61,984 nucleotides of DNA from Syntrophobacterales bacterium (GCA_018056545.1 JAGPFL010000003.1:1-61984), one strand, 5' to 3'; shown: positions 9,133 to 18,294, numbered from the stretch's first letter. Numbers and translations are program-made. Notes: generated by a model from the sequence alone, not told the origin.

Positions 9133-9501
9133 ATGCCTTTGAAACCGGACAAACTGCAATTCTTCCGTTATATGCTGAATCAGAAGATCAGCGAACTGCT
9201 GTCGGATGCCGAAAAGACCGTTTCGGAAATGACGACCGGCAAGGAGAACTATCCCGATCCCAATGACCGGGCTTCTCTCGAGTCAGACCGCAATTTCGAA
9301 CTGCGCATCCGGGACCGGGAAAGGAAGCTGATCGCCAAGATGCGGGAGGCCATCCAGAGAATCGACGACGGTGTGTACGGAATCTGCGCGTCCTGTGGCT
9401 GCGACATTTCCGAAAAGAGGCTGATCGCCAGGCCGGTGACCACCCTGTGCATCGATTGCAAGACCAAACAGGAAAAGCTGGAAAAAATGAAGGGCGAATA
9501 G
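9133..9501 (+). CDS. dksA: DksA/TraR-type zinc-finger transcription factor
   Basis: A 122-residue DksA-like protein, expected to enter the RNA polymerase secondary channel and modulate transcription, often together with ppGpp. An N-terminal coiled-coil region (about residues 5-80, including DPNDRASLESDRNFELRIRD) carries the acidic tip, with Asp residues in the family's DxxDxA-like position. The C-terminal four-cysteine zinc finger is CASCG-C and CIDC. TAAGGTGAT precedes the ATG. It stands alone, with about 140 bases before and 280 after it. Confidence 0.9.
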   Translation: MPLKPDKLQFFRYMLNQKISELLSDAEKTVSEMTTGKENYPDPNDRASLESDRNFELRIRDRERKLIAKMREAIQRIDDGVYGICASCGCDISEKRLIARPVTTLCIDCKTKQEKLEKMKGE

Positions 9502-9784
9502 TGCTCTTACCCCGCCTCCGTGCGGTCGGCGACAGGCGCCGTGTCCGGTGATAAAACCCCTACGTCGCCGCCCCCGCATCGCCGCTCCCTTTTCCTTCTC
9601 CCCCTTATGTGAACTACAACCGTATTTTGATCAAAGATGCCGCCGCAGTCCCTCCAGGCGAACGTTATCGCCTGGGGTGTGTCGAACGGCGCCGCCGGCG
9701 CATCTCCGCTTTAGACATTGAGTCGCAAAACTGGTATGAAAGCGGTGTGATGAGCTCAACGAGATCCGGCAAGAGGTAACGCCC

Positions 9785-11989
9785 GTGTTCGTGAAGATCG
9801 CCTTCCCCATTCCTGCGGAACAGCATTTCGACTATGCCGTGCCCGCCTCGCTGCGCGATCGGGCCGCTCTGGGGAAAAGGGCCCTGGCCCCCTTCGGCAG
9901 CAGGACCCAGACGGGCTATATCATCGGCGTCGCCGATACCGCGGAAGTGGAAAACACCAGGGAAATAATCGAGATCCTTGATCCCCAACCGCTCTTCGAC
10001 GCCGGGGAACTCGCCTTCTACCGCTGGATGGCCGGCTACTATCTTTACCCCCTGGGCAAGGTTTTGCAGGAAATCCTCCCGGGAGGGAAAAACATCCGCA
10101 GCAAGACCGCCCAGGCGGTCATCGCCAAGGATCCGCCTCCCGTCGTGCCGGTTCTGACGCCCAGGCAACGGGAGGTGTTACGGCTCATCCGGGAGGGAGA
10201 GGGGATGACCGTGGCCGAACTGTGCCGGCGTCTGGGCAACGTCCGTTCGCTCTTGGCGGCGCTGGCCGGGAAGGGCCTCGTGACGATCGCCGAGCGGGAG
10301 CTGCTCCGGAGCTTGCCTCCCCGGCCGGCGGTGGGTCCTGTTTCCCCGATGCCCGTGGCCAATCCCTGGCAGGAAGCGGCCCTCAAGGAAATCCTCCGGA
10401 ATCTCCAAACGGGAGAATTCAGAACCTTTCTCCTCCACGGGGTCACGGGAAGCGGCAAAACGGAGGTCTATCTCCGGGCCATGGAGGAGGCGCAAAGACA
10501 GGGCGGGGGGGCGATTCTCCTCGTTCCGGAAATCGCCCTCACCCCTCAGTTGCTCACCCGTTTGGCCGAGCGATTCGGCGGGGAGAACATCGCCGTCCTC
10601 CACAGCGGCGTATCCCGCGCCGTCCGCTATGACCAGTGGCGGCTTCTCCAGGCGGGAAAGCTGCGCATCGTCGTGGGCGCCCGCTCCGCCCTTTTCGCCC
10701 CCGTCCGGGATCTGAAATTGATCGTTGTGGATGAAGAACACGACTCCTCCTATAAACAGGACGAACGCCTGCCTTACTCCGCCCGGGACATGGCCGTGGT
10801 CAGAGGGCGCATGGCGGGGGCGACGGTGCTCCTCGGCTCGGCGACGCCGGCGGTACAAACCTATTTCAACGCCCGACGGGGCAGATTTTTTCCCCTGAGC
10901 ATGCCGCAGCGCATCGCCGATCGGCCCCTTCCGGCCGTGGAGATAATCGATATGAAAAGGGAAAAGGTCTTCCAGGAGGAAGGCGCCGCCGGCATCCTCT
11001 CCCGGGGGCTGACCGCCGCCCTCGGCGAGACTTTGGCCCGCAAGCAACAGACCCTACTCCTCCTGAACCGGCGGGGCTATCACACCTTCCTCCTCTGCCG
11101 CGATTGCGGCCGGCCGCTCCGCTGCCGGAACTGCGAGGTCTCCCTGATCCACCATGCCCGAGAAAACGTCTGGAAATGTCATTACTGCGACTACTCCCTC
11201 GCCGGTCAATCGGCTTGCTTCCACTGTGGGAGCCCCCGTATCGGTACCTATGGCGTGGGCACGGAACGTCTGGAGGAGGAAATACGGAAGCGGTTCCCCG
11301 CCGCCCGGATCCGCCGCATGGACAGCGACACCATGGACGGCCGGGGGGCGCACGAAAAGTTGCTCCACGCCCTCGGCCGGGAGGAAATCGACATCGTCGT
11401 GGGCACGCAGATGATCTCCAAAGGGCATGACTTTCCCAAGGTCACCCTCGTAGGCGTCGTCCTGGCGGACATCTCCCTGAATCTCCCTGATTTTCGCGCC
11501 GCGGAGCGGACCTTCCAGCTTTTGACCCAGGTTTCCGGACGGGGAGGGCGGGGCGAGCATCCCGGGCGGGTGATCATCCAGACCTTCAATCCGGACCACT
11601 ATGCCCTCCGCAGGGCTAAAGATCATGATTATGAGGGCTTTTACGAAGAGGAGATCGCGCTGCGCCAAAGCCTCAACTATCCCCCCTATACCCGGCTGAT
11701 CCAGTTTACCCTCTCCTGCCTGCAACGGGAAAAGGGGGAACGGGAAATGGAGCGCCTGGCCGGCCTGGCGCGGCAACTTGCCGCCGGGGGGGACGGGAAG
11801 GAAATCACGGCGGTGGTGGGACCGGCGGAGGCCCCGCTTTTTCGTCTCCGGGGTCGCTATCGCTGGCAACTCCTCCTCAAGGGTGAAGACAGCCGCCGAC
11901 TTCACCATCTGGCCCGGGAGCTGCTTGCCCGCTGCCATGCCCCGGGGGTGCAGCTCAAGGTGGATGTGGACCCGGTTTATTTCATGTGA
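9785..11989 (+). CDS. priA: Primosomal protein N' (replication restart helicase PriA)
   Basis: 3'-to-5' DNA helicase that reloads the replisome at stalled forks. The 734 residues are full length: an N-terminal DNA-binding domain (about 1-100), the Walker A motif GVTGSGKT near residue 222, the DEEH box near residue 316, GSATPA, an eight-cysteine zinc module (CRDC, CRNC, CHYC, CFHC) around residues 437-485, and late helicase motifs including GTQMISKGHDFPKV and QVSGRGGR. The start is GTG with an AGAGGT site eight bases upstream. It heads a priA-fmt-rsmB run. Confidence 0.96.
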   Translation: MFVKIAFPIPAEQHFDYAVPASLRDRAALGKRALAPFGSRTQTGYIIGVADTAEVENTREIIEILDPQPLFDAGELAFYRWMAGYYLYPLGKVLQEILPGGKNIRSKTAQAVIAKDPPPVVPVLTPRQREVLRLIREGEGMTVAELCRRLGNVRSLLAALAGKGLVTIAERELLRSLPPRPAVGPVSPMPVANPWQEAALKEILRNLQTGEFRTFLLHGVTGSGKTEVYLRAMEEAQRQGGGAILLVPEIALTPQLLTRLAERFGGENIAVLHSGVSRAVRYDQWRLLQAGKLRIVVGARSALFAPVRDLKLIVVDEEHDSSYKQDERLPYSARDMAVVRGRMAGATVLLGSATPAVQTYFNARRGRFFPLSMPQRIADRPLPAVEIIDMKREKVFQEEGAAGILSRGLTAALGETLARKQQTLLLLNRRGYHTFLLCRDCGRPLRCRNCEVSLIHHARENVWKCHYCDYSLAGQSACFHCGSPRIGTYGVGTERLEEEIRKRFPAARIRRMDSDTMDGRGAHEKLLHALGREEIDIVVGTQMISKGHDFPKVTLVGVVLADISLNLPDFRAAERTFQLLTQVSGRGGRGEHPGRVIIQTFNPDHYALRRAKDHDYEGFYEEEIALRQSLNYPPYTRLIQFTLSCLQREKGEREMERLAGLARQLAAGGDGKEITAVVGPAEAPLFRLRGRYRWQLLLKGEDSRRLHHLARELLARCHAPGVQLKVDVDPVYFM

Positions 11990-12091
11990 CCCGCGAAAAT
12001 ATTTTTCTTCCCCTTTTCGCCGATTTTTTATAAATGTTTCGGACTTTTCACGAAGTCGTCCATCTCGATGCCAAGGGGAGGTTATGCCAAC

Positions 12092-13030
12092 ATGCCCAAG
12101 CCGCGCCTGATGTTTATGGGAACGCCGGAATTCGCCGTTCCCGCACTGAAGATGCTCATCGAGGCCGAATATCCCATCGTCGGCGCCGTGACCCAGCCGG
12201 ACAAACCCCGGGGGAGGGGGCGGCGTCTGCAGCCCTCGCCGGTGAAAGAACTGGCCGAGGCCCACGGCCTGTTGGTGCTCCAGCCGGAGCGGGTTCGCGA
12301 CGAGACCTTTCTCCAGCTTTTCCGGGGATTGAACCCCGACGTGGTCGCCGTCGCCGCTTTCGGCCAGATCCTGCCGGCGGAGATCCTGGAGCGCCCGCCC
12401 CTGGGATGTCTTAATGTGCACCCTTCCCTGCTGCCCCGATACCGGGGCGCGGCCCCCTTGAACTGGACCCTGATCCGCGGGGAAAAGATCACGGGGGTGA
12501 CGATCATGATGATGGATGCCGGCGTCGATACGGGGGACATAATCCTGCAACGGGAAACGCCGGTAGGGGAAGGGGAAACCTACGATCAACTCCATGACCG
12601 CCTCGCCGTCATGGGCGGGGAACTCCTCCTGGAAGCCCTGGCACTGATTGCGACAGGCGCCGCGCCGCGGACGCCGCAGCGTCATGAAGAGGCGACCTAC
12701 GCCCCCCGGCTGAAAAAGGAGGACGGCCGCATCGACTGGCAGCGGGACGTCGCGGACATTGTCCAACTGATCCGGGGCCTCTCGTCGACGCCCGGGGCGT
12801 ATACCTTTCTGGACGGCCGGATGCTTAAGATATACCGGGCTCTAGGAGAGCCGGGCACCGTGGACGTCCCGCCGGGGACGATCGGGGGGACAACGAAGAA
12901 AGGTTTGTCCGTAGCGGCGGCAAACGGGTGGGTGCATCTGCAGGAGGTGCAGTGGGAAGGAAAGAATCGGATGACGATTCAGGATTTTCTCCGGGGCTGC
13001 CGTCTGTCGCCCCAGACCCGCTGCGGGTGA
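12092..13030 (+). CDS. fmt: Methionyl-tRNA formyltransferase
   Basis: Formylates initiator Met-tRNA using 10-formyl-tetrahydrofolate. The 312-residue protein has the N-terminal FMGTPEFAVPAL block, the catalytic region LNVHPSLLPRYRGAAPLNW with Asn and His, DAGVDTGDII with the conserved Asp, and the C-terminal OB-like domain. I choose the ATG at 12092 because AGGGGAGGT lies nine bases upstream; the ATG eight codons earlier has no site. Unlike many genomes, no peptide deformylase gene lies directly before it. Confidence 0.96.
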   Translation: MPKPRLMFMGTPEFAVPALKMLIEAEYPIVGAVTQPDKPRGRGRRLQPSPVKELAEAHGLLVLQPERVRDETFLQLFRGLNPDVVAVAAFGQILPAEILERPPLGCLNVHPSLLPRYRGAAPLNWTLIRGEKITGVTIMMMDAGVDTGDIILQRETPVGEGETYDQLHDRLAVMGGELLLEALALIATGAAPRTPQRHEEATYAPRLKKEDGRIDWQRDVADIVQLIRGLSSTPGAYTFLDGRMLKIYRALGEPGTVDVPPGTIGGTTKKGLSVAAANGWVHLQEVQWEGKNRMTIQDFLRGCRLSPQTRCG

Positions 13031-13080
13031 CAACGGCGCTTTCATCGACAACGCCGGACCGCGGGGAGAAAGAGATCGTC

Positions 13081-14433
13081 ATGACCATGATTCGCCAAAG
13101 CCCCCGTTTAACGGCCGTACAAATCCTGACCCGCGTCGAAACCTCCGGCGCCTTTGCCGAGCCCCTGCTCGACCGCTGTCTCTCCCGGTGGCCACAGCAG
13201 GATCCCCGCGACCGGGGGCTGATCACCGAGCTGGTTTACGGCACCCTGCGGATGCGGGGATTCCTGGACGGGATCCTCGCCCAGTTTTTGCGCCGTGGTC
13301 TTGCCCGCACCGACATCCTCCTCCGGAATGTTCTCCGCACCGCCCTCTATCAGTTGTTCTTCACCGACCGGATTCCCGCCCATGCCGCCGTTCATGAAGC
13401 GGTCGCGCTGGCCGGTGAGCTCTGCCCCGGGCGGGATGCCCTGGTAAACGCCGTGCTGCGCAGTGTCCAACGCCGGCGGGAACGTCTTGCCCTCCCGGAC
13501 CGCCGTACGGAATTCCGGAGTTATGCCGCCTTCGTCCATTCTCATCCGCCCTGGCTCATCGACCGCTGGGAACGACGCTGGGGTCAGGAAGAGACGCTTG
13601 CCCTCTGCCGGGCCAACAACACTTCCCCCCGGCAGATATTGAGAGTAAACCGATTGCAAAGCACCCGGGAAAAGGTTATAGAAGAGTTGTTTCAGGAGGG
13701 GATAAGGACGGAGAAAACCCCTTACTCCCCGGCCGGCCTCGTCGTGATGTCGGCGGAAAAGCCCCTGCGGGAAACGATCCCCTACCGCCGGGGGATGTTC
13801 CAGCTTCAGGACGAGGCGTCCCAATTGATCGGCAGCCTGGTGGCTCCCGCGGCCGGGGAAACGGTTCTCGATCTCTGTGCCGGGATGGGAGGCAAGACCA
13901 CCCATTTGGGGGAACTGATGGACAACCGGGGCAGGATCTTCGCCGTGGAGCGGCAGAAAGGCAAGCTCCGACAGTTGCGCGGCCTGGCGGCGCGTCTCGG
14001 CATTCAAATAATCACGACGCTCGCGGCCGATGCGACCCTGCCCCTGCCCGAACCTCCCCCGGGTTCCTGCGACCGGGTTCTCGTCGATGTCCCCTGTTCC
14101 GGTTTGGGCACCCTACGCCGCTGTCCGGAGATCAAATGGCGGCTCACCCCGGAGCAACTGGACCGTCTGCCCGGTCTTCAGAAAAGGCTTCTGGAGCGGG
14201 CCGGTGATTACGTAAAGCCGGGGGGACGGCTGATCTACAGTACCTGCAGCGTCATGGCGGAGGAAAACGAGGAGGTCGTCATGGCCTTTCTCGAGTGCCA
14301 TCGGGAATTCCGCCCGGCCTTCCCGAAGGGGCTGCCCCCGGATCTCCTCGATGAGCAGGGTTTCCTCCGTACCTTTCCCCACCGTCAGGGAACCGACGGG
14401 TTTTTCGGAGCGGTACTGGAAAAGAAAGGCTGA
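13081..14433 (+). CDS. rsmB: 16S rRNA (cytosine-967-C5)-methyltransferase
   Basis: Methylates C967 of 16S rRNA with S-adenosylmethionine. The 450-residue protein has an N-terminal NusB-like RNA-binding domain (about 1-145; the LITELVYGTLR and NAVLRSV segments are typical) and a C-terminal methyltransferase domain. Motif I is DLCAGMGGKTTHLGE, the catalytic motifs are DVPCSGLGTLRRCPEIKWR and YSTCSVMAEENE, each with its Cys. ATG 13081 is used because GGGGAGAAAGAGA lies just upstream; the frame is open further back, overlapping fmt. It follows fmt by 50 bases. Confidence 0.95.
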   Translation: MTMIRQSPRLTAVQILTRVETSGAFAEPLLDRCLSRWPQQDPRDRGLITELVYGTLRMRGFLDGILAQFLRRGLARTDILLRNVLRTALYQLFFTDRIPAHAAVHEAVALAGELCPGRDALVNAVLRSVQRRRERLALPDRRTEFRSYAAFVHSHPPWLIDRWERRWGQEETLALCRANNTSPRQILRVNRLQSTREKVIEELFQEGIRTEKTPYSPAGLVVMSAEKPLRETIPYRRGMFQLQDEASQLIGSLVAPAAGETVLDLCAGMGGKTTHLGELMDNRGRIFAVERQKGKLRQLRGLAARLGIQIITTLAADATLPLPEPPPGSCDRVLVDVPCSGLGTLRRCPEIKWRLTPEQLDRLPGLQKRLLERAGDYVKPGGRLIYSTCSVMAEENEEVVMAFLECHREFRPAFPKGLPPDLLDEQGFLRTFPHRQGTDGFFGAVLEKKG

Positions 14434-14622
14434 CGGCGCCAGCCAACCGGGAGGCGGCAAAAAATCACCCTAAGGGGCCGCAGCATTGACGGTGATCCCG
14501 TTTGCCGATGAAACACCCATGACGGCATCCCGTCGCCGGGGGGAACAAAAACGGGGAACGATAAAAGTACCGTAATAAATCAATGAGTTACGAATGTATT
14601 TTCGGATGAAAGGCGGTATGAT

Positions 14623-15027
14623 ATGAAAAAACTGTCTTTGACATTCTTAGTCTTGCTGCTGGCCGGCTGCGCCTCCGGACCGGTGCTCTACCCGAATGCC
14701 CACCTGCAGCGGGTAGGTCAGGAACAGGCCGAGCGCGACATCGCCTCCTGCCGTCAGCAGGCGGAGATCTACGTCAAATCCGATGAAGCCAAGAAGATCG
14801 CCAAGAGTACCGCCATCGGCGGCGCCGGTGGGGCGGTGGTCGGCGGCGCCGTGGGGGCGGTAAGAGGCAGTTTCGGTGCGGATCTGGGCGTGGGGGCCGC
14901 CGCCGGCGCGGCGGCGGGTCTGGTCGGGGGGATCGTCAAGGCCTCGGAGCCGAGTCCTCTTTACAAGTCCTTCGTAAACCGCTGTCTGAGCGGCAAAGGT
15001 TATGAGGTCATCGGCTGGGAGGATTGA
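14623..15027 (+). CDS. Glycine-zipper lipoprotein
   Basis: A 134-residue lipoprotein: the signal peptide ends in a lipobox LLAGC with Cys16 as the lipidation site. The first mature half is charged and helical; residues about 65-105 form an alternating Gly/Ala zipper (AIGGAGGAVVGGAVGAV, then GAAAGAAAGLVGGIV) that should insert in or lie on a membrane. The end (YKSFVNRCLSGKGYEVIGW) matches the usual tail of glycine-zipper family lipoproteins. Probably outer-membrane anchored; specific role unknown. Its stop overlaps the region just before the next gene. Confidence 0.82.
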   Translation: MKKLSLTFLVLLLAGCASGPVLYPNAHLQRVGQEQAERDIASCRQQAEIYVKSDEAKKIAKSTAIGGAGGAVVGGAVGAVRGSFGADLGVGAAAGAAAGLVGGIVKASEPSPLYKSFVNRCLSGKGYEVIGWED

Positions 15028-15029
15028 CG

Positions 15030-15566
15030 GTGAAGAAACGCACCCTCATCGTCGCCGGTATCTTCCTTGTGTCGTTGGGGGCGGGGGCGGCGGTGATGTA
15101 CAGCCTGCCCTACGTGACCATCTACCGGATCATCGCGGCCTTCGAAAACCAGGATCAACGCCGGCTTGCCGATCTGGTGGATTTTGTCCAGATCCGGGAA
15201 AACCTCAAGCGTTACATCGGCGTCAAGATCCGGGGAGATGCCGCGTCGCACGGCGAGGCATCGGGCATTCCGGACTCCCTGGTCAACCGTATCGTGGAGC
15301 GGGCCGTGAACGAGCTGATCACCCCGGAGGGATTGGCGGCCTTCATGAAAGAAAGGCTGGAGGCGCTGGCAGCTGCCGGGAAGGGGAACGGGTCGCCCCC
15401 CCCCTCCCCCTGGTCGCTCTTCACCGCCTTCCTCAGCCATGCGGAACTGGCCTACACCTCGCCGGCGGAGTTTGTCGTCTCCTTTCCGGCGGGGGAATCC
15501 GGGACGTTGCGGTTTGTCCTGCGCCGCAGCGGGTTTTCCTGGCGGCTCACCAATATGGAGTTTTGA
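15030..15566 (+). CDS. DUF2939-like membrane-anchored protein
   Basis: A 178-residue protein with one N-terminal membrane anchor (about residues 5-25) and a soluble, probably periplasmic domain. The order of features, YVTIYRIIAAFENQDQRRLADLVDFVQIRENLKRYI near the anchor and a later beta-rich region with LRFVLRRSGFSWRLTNMEF, is that of DUF2939 proteins, whose function is not known. I prefer the GTG at 15030 with GGGAGG seven bases upstream over the TTG two codons earlier, which would overlap the lipoprotein stop. Confidence 0.7.
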   Translation: MKKRTLIVAGIFLVSLGAGAAVMYSLPYVTIYRIIAAFENQDQRRLADLVDFVQIRENLKRYIGVKIRGDAASHGEASGIPDSLVNRIVERAVNELITPEGLAAFMKERLEALAAAGKGNGSPPPSPWSLFTAFLSHAELAYTSPAEFVVSFPAGESGTLRFVLRRSGFSWRLTNMEF

Positions 15567-15612
15567 GAGCGGCCGGAAAGATATCGGGAAGACATCAGGA
15601 GGGAAAGACCCA

Positions 15613-16425
15613 TTGAACAAGGAAAACCTGGGAGACATCTGCCGTCTCGACGACCGGACCGGGGTCGATGCAACTCCCCTGGCGTTGCAGTTCCTTGACA
15701 GCCGGGCCTCGCTGGGTGATTCCCGCCTGCAGCGTCGCCTCCTGAAGGAATTGATCGAAAAATACGTCGCTCTGGAAAAACGGGTCAACGCCCTGCTGCG
15801 CAACACCCTGCCCGGTCCCGTGGCGGAGGAAATAAAATACCGGGGGCGTTACGCCCCCCGTCCCTTTGACTGCACCATTCTCTTTCTGGATATCGTCGGA
15901 TTCACCCATCTGGCGGAAAGGATGACCGGGGAGGTACTGATCGACCTCCTCGATGAACTGTTCGGCGGCTTCGACGATCTCATCGCCCGCTGCCGGGGAA
16001 CCAAGATCAAGACCATCGGCGATGCCTACATGGTCGTCTTCGGCGCCCCGGAGGCTTACCCCGGCCATGCCGCCCAGGGTATCCAGGCCGCCCTGGAGGC
16101 CCAGGAATTCCTGGCCGCTTTCAACCGGCATCACGCTCATGGGGTGCAGATGCGGGCGGGGATCCATACGGGCAGGGTCATGGCCGGGGTCGTCGGCAAG
16201 GAGCGGATGCAGTTCGACGTCTTCGGCGACGACGTCAATATCGCGGCCCGGTTCGAATCGTCCGGTCTCAAAGGTCGGGTGAATGTATCCCACGCCACCT
16301 ACCTGGCGGCTAAAGACATGTTCGCTTTTGAACCCAGGGGAAAGATCCCCCTGAAAAACAAGGCCGACATGCCGGCCTACTTTGTCACCCCCAAAGGAGG
16401 GAAGCCCCGTGAACCGTTCCTATGA
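15613..16425 (+). CDS. Class III adenylate/guanylate cyclase
   Basis: Makes a cyclic nucleotide from ATP or GTP. A short N-terminal helical segment (about residues 1-70) leads into a complete class III catalytic domain. The metal-binding Asp lies in FLDIVGFTHL (near residue 93), the second in IGDAYMVVFG (D137), and FGDDVNIAARFE carries the transition-state Asn/Arg region. No membrane segment or recognised sensor domain is seen. A TTG at 15613 is chosen as start because AGGAGGG lies nine bases before it; no ATG fits. It overlaps the next gene by 17 bases. Confidence 0.88.
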   Translation: MNKENLGDICRLDDRTGVDATPLALQFLDSRASLGDSRLQRRLLKELIEKYVALEKRVNALLRNTLPGPVAEEIKYRGRYAPRPFDCTILFLDIVGFTHLAERMTGEVLIDLLDELFGGFDDLIARCRGTKIKTIGDAYMVVFGAPEAYPGHAAQGIQAALEAQEFLAAFNRHHAHGVQMRAGIHTGRVMAGVVGKERMQFDVFGDDVNIAARFESSGLKGRVNVSHATYLAAKDMFAFEPRGKIPLKNKADMPAYFVTPKGGKPREPFL

Positions 16426-17218
16426 GTACGACCGGCCCATTACCATTGCCGAAGGCGTCTATTGGGTGGGTTTCTATGAGGAAAAAACCAATCTCCACTG
16501 CAATCCCTACCTGATCGTGGAAGGGGATGAGGCGGTGCTCATCGACAGCGGCAGTCGTCCCGATTTCGCTGTGGTGATGATGAAGATCCTCCAGGCCGGC
16601 CTGCAGCCGGGGCAGATCAAGGCGTTGATATACCAGCACTACGATCCCGATTTGTGCGGCTCCATGCCCAATTTTGTGGATATCATCGACAACCCCGCCC
16701 TGAAGATCATCTCCGACCCCCTGGACCGGATCTTTCTTACCTACTACCTGGGCAAGGAAAACCATCCTTTGCTGAGATCCGTCAATTTCACCGACCGGGG
16801 TTTTACGTTCAACGGCCGGAAACTCCGGTTCGTCAGGACCCCTTACTGCCACAATGCGGGGAGCTTTGTGACATACGACGCCAAGACAAAGACCCTCTTC
16901 TCCGGCGATCTTTTCGGCAGTTTCTCGAAAGTCTGGGATCTTCGTCTCAAGCTGAGCAGTAACTGTTACACCTGCGGGGATTACCGAAACTGTCCGAACC
17001 AGCGGGAATACTGCCCCCTACCGGACATCATCACATTCCATCGGAAGATCATGCCCACCGGCAAGGCCCTCAAATATGCCATGGAACAGATCCGCCCCCT
17101 GGACATCGCCCTCATCGCCCCGCAGCACGGCGGCATTATCTCCACGCGGGAGGATATCGCCTTCCTGATCGACAAACTGGCAAATCTGGAGCGGGTGGGC
17201 ATCGACGCCTATCTCTGA
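16409..17218 (+). CDS. ODP/flavodiiron-type MBL-fold protein with an extra Cys cluster
   Basis: A 269-residue metallo-beta-lactamase-fold protein of the oxygen-binding diiron (ODP) type, related to the diiron domain of flavodiiron proteins. Likely metal ligands are H77, D79 and D81 in QHYDPDLCG, His in YCHNAGS, Asp in FSGDLFG, and His in APQHGG. The usual His right after D81 is Leu. An additional set of four cysteines (C186-x2-C189-x5-C195-x6-C202) could bind a metal or cluster. The GTG start has AAAGGAGGG seven bases upstream; the gene overlaps the cyclase. The pairing suggests oxygen or redox sensing coupled to a cyclic nucleotide, which is inference. Confidence 0.82.
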   Translation: MNRSYEYDRPITIAEGVYWVGFYEEKTNLHCNPYLIVEGDEAVLIDSGSRPDFAVVMMKILQAGLQPGQIKALIYQHYDPDLCGSMPNFVDIIDNPALKIISDPLDRIFLTYYLGKENHPLLRSVNFTDRGFTFNGRKLRFVRTPYCHNAGSFVTYDAKTKTLFSGDLFGSFSKVWDLRLKLSSNCYTCGDYRNCPNQREYCPLPDIITFHRKIMPTGKALKYAMEQIRPLDIALIAPQHGGIISTREDIAFLIDKLANLERVGIDAYL

Positions 17219-17255
17219 CGATAATCGCTTTGACCGGGGTGGAGATATCGGCGGC

Positions 17256-17930
17256 ATGGTGAAGGTGGTGCAGACCTGGGACGACGGGCTGGTGGCGGAC
17301 ATCGGACTTATCGGGATCTTGCGCCGCCATCAGGCCAAGGCGACTTTCTGTCTGAATCCCGGCCTTTATCATGACCGGCGCTCCCTGGGATGGGTCCGGG
17401 ACGGCCGAGAGGTCTGGCGGTTGAGCAGAGGGGAGCTGCGCGCCGTCTATGCCGGCTTGGAGATCGCCAGCCATTCCATGACCCATCCCGACCTTACCGC
17501 CCTTTCCCGGGAGCAACTGCATTGGGAGGTGCGGGCCAGCCGGGAGGTTCTGGAAGATATCTTCCGTCAACCCGTGACCGGATTCGTCTATCCGTTCAAT
17601 GCCTGCAATGAGGCTGTAAGGGAGGCGGTGCACGCCGCCGGTTATCGCTGGACCCGGGGACCGCGGCAACAGGAGGAAGATGATCCGGAGCCCCCGCCCG
17701 TAACCGGCGATTTATGGGAGTTGCCCCCGAGTTGTCATTACCTCGCCCCGGATTTCTGGCGGCTTTATGACCGCCAGCGCCTCCGGAACGGCGTTTTTTT
17801 CTTCTGGGGTCACAGTTATGAGCTGGATGGGCCGGAGAGTTGGCAGGAATTTGAGGAGCGGATCCGGGGTATCTCCCTGGATCCACAGGCGGATTGGTTC
17901 TTTTTCCATGAACTGCTTCCCGGCCGGTAG
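17256..17930 (+). CDS. Polysaccharide deacetylase (NodB-like) family protein
   Basis: A 224-residue protein with the NodB homology fold. The metal-binding motif 1 is TWDDG near the N-terminus (residues 7-11), motif 2 is SHSMTHPDL, the His-containing metal site, and FVYPFNACN is the usual R/VYPF motif 3. WGHSYEL near the C-terminus gives the late Leu-His-type catalytic position. No signal peptide is visible, so the protein appears cytoplasmic, which is unusual for peptidoglycan or chitin deacetylases; it may act on small N-acyl sugars. It is the last gene of the cyclase/ODP run. Confidence 0.85.
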   Translation: MVKVVQTWDDGLVADIGLIGILRRHQAKATFCLNPGLYHDRRSLGWVRDGREVWRLSRGELRAVYAGLEIASHSMTHPDLTALSREQLHWEVRASREVLEDIFRQPVTGFVYPFNACNEAVREAVHAAGYRWTRGPRQQEEDDPEPPPVTGDLWELPPSCHYLAPDFWRLYDRQRLRNGVFFFWGHSYELDGPESWQEFEERIRGISLDPQADWFFFHELLPGR

Positions 17931-18041
17931 GTCGTCAATCCTGTTTCGGCACTCTTCCATAGCCCCTGTCCAGGGGGGGCTGCTGCGCCCCATATCTTCG
18001 GCAGGGAAACATATATAGAGGAACTGGGGGCCGGAAAAACT

Positions 18042-18070
18042 AAGGGCGGAGGCTTTTCGCCTCCGCCCTT
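18042..18070 (-). terminator. Strong intrinsic terminator of the small-ORF cassette
   Basis: A perfect 12-bp stem (AAGGGCGGAGGC with its complement) closes on a five-base loop. On the minus strand it is followed at once by AGTTTTT, so it would stop minus-strand transcripts coming from 18.6 kb. It may also stop plus-strand readthrough from the deacetylase gene. Confidence 0.85.
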
Positions 18071-18165
18071 GGCTTTGAGAGAGGCAGGTAATAATCTTTG
18101 TCGTTCCGGTGCCCTCTCTCGATCACTGCCGCGCTGGGGCAGTCATGGTCTTGTCTTATGTGCCG

Positions 18166-18240
18166 TCAGCCTTTCTTGTAGTGATAAGGCGTGCACATGG
18201 GGTCGATCCAACCCTTGTATGCCTTCTTTTCCTTCTTCAT
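18166..18240 (-). CDS. 24-residue micropeptide A with W-I-D-P-M-C-T-P motif
   Basis: A minus-strand ORF of 24 codons and a stop. AGGAGG stands eight bases before its ATG. The peptide starts MKKEKKAYKG, continues with the motif WIDPMCTP and ends in a basic YHYKKG. The same motif, with I changed to L, occurs in the next ORF upstream, and the 15 bases around the two ribosome-binding sites are identical. Shared motif, conserved start signals, and placement between a promoter and a terminator make translation likely. The single Cys, the Trp and the two Pro are the candidates for function or modification. I do not recognise the family. Confidence 0.7.
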   Translation of the reverse strand: MKKEKKAYKGWIDPMCTPYHYKKG

Positions 18241-18294
18241 GATCCTTGCCTCCTCTCTTAAGTGAAGAATCTTTGTCTTGTCTTCGGCCCTGGG

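Noticed and set aside
9654-9675. 8-bp hairpin CCAGGCGA/TCGCCTGG after the DksA-type gene
   Set aside because: No T-run follows, and it is well downstream; too weak to call a terminator.
11054-12766. Minus-strand open frame of 570 codons opposite priA and fmt
   Set aside because: It lies antisense to two well-supported genes, has a low-complexity product and no motif; no ribosome-binding site of note.
15439-15612. Upstream extension of the cyclase gene over the DUF2939-like gene
   Set aside because: The extended N-terminus is antisense-like in composition and overlaps the preceding gene by over 100 bases; the TTG at 15613 has an AGGAGGG and fits better.
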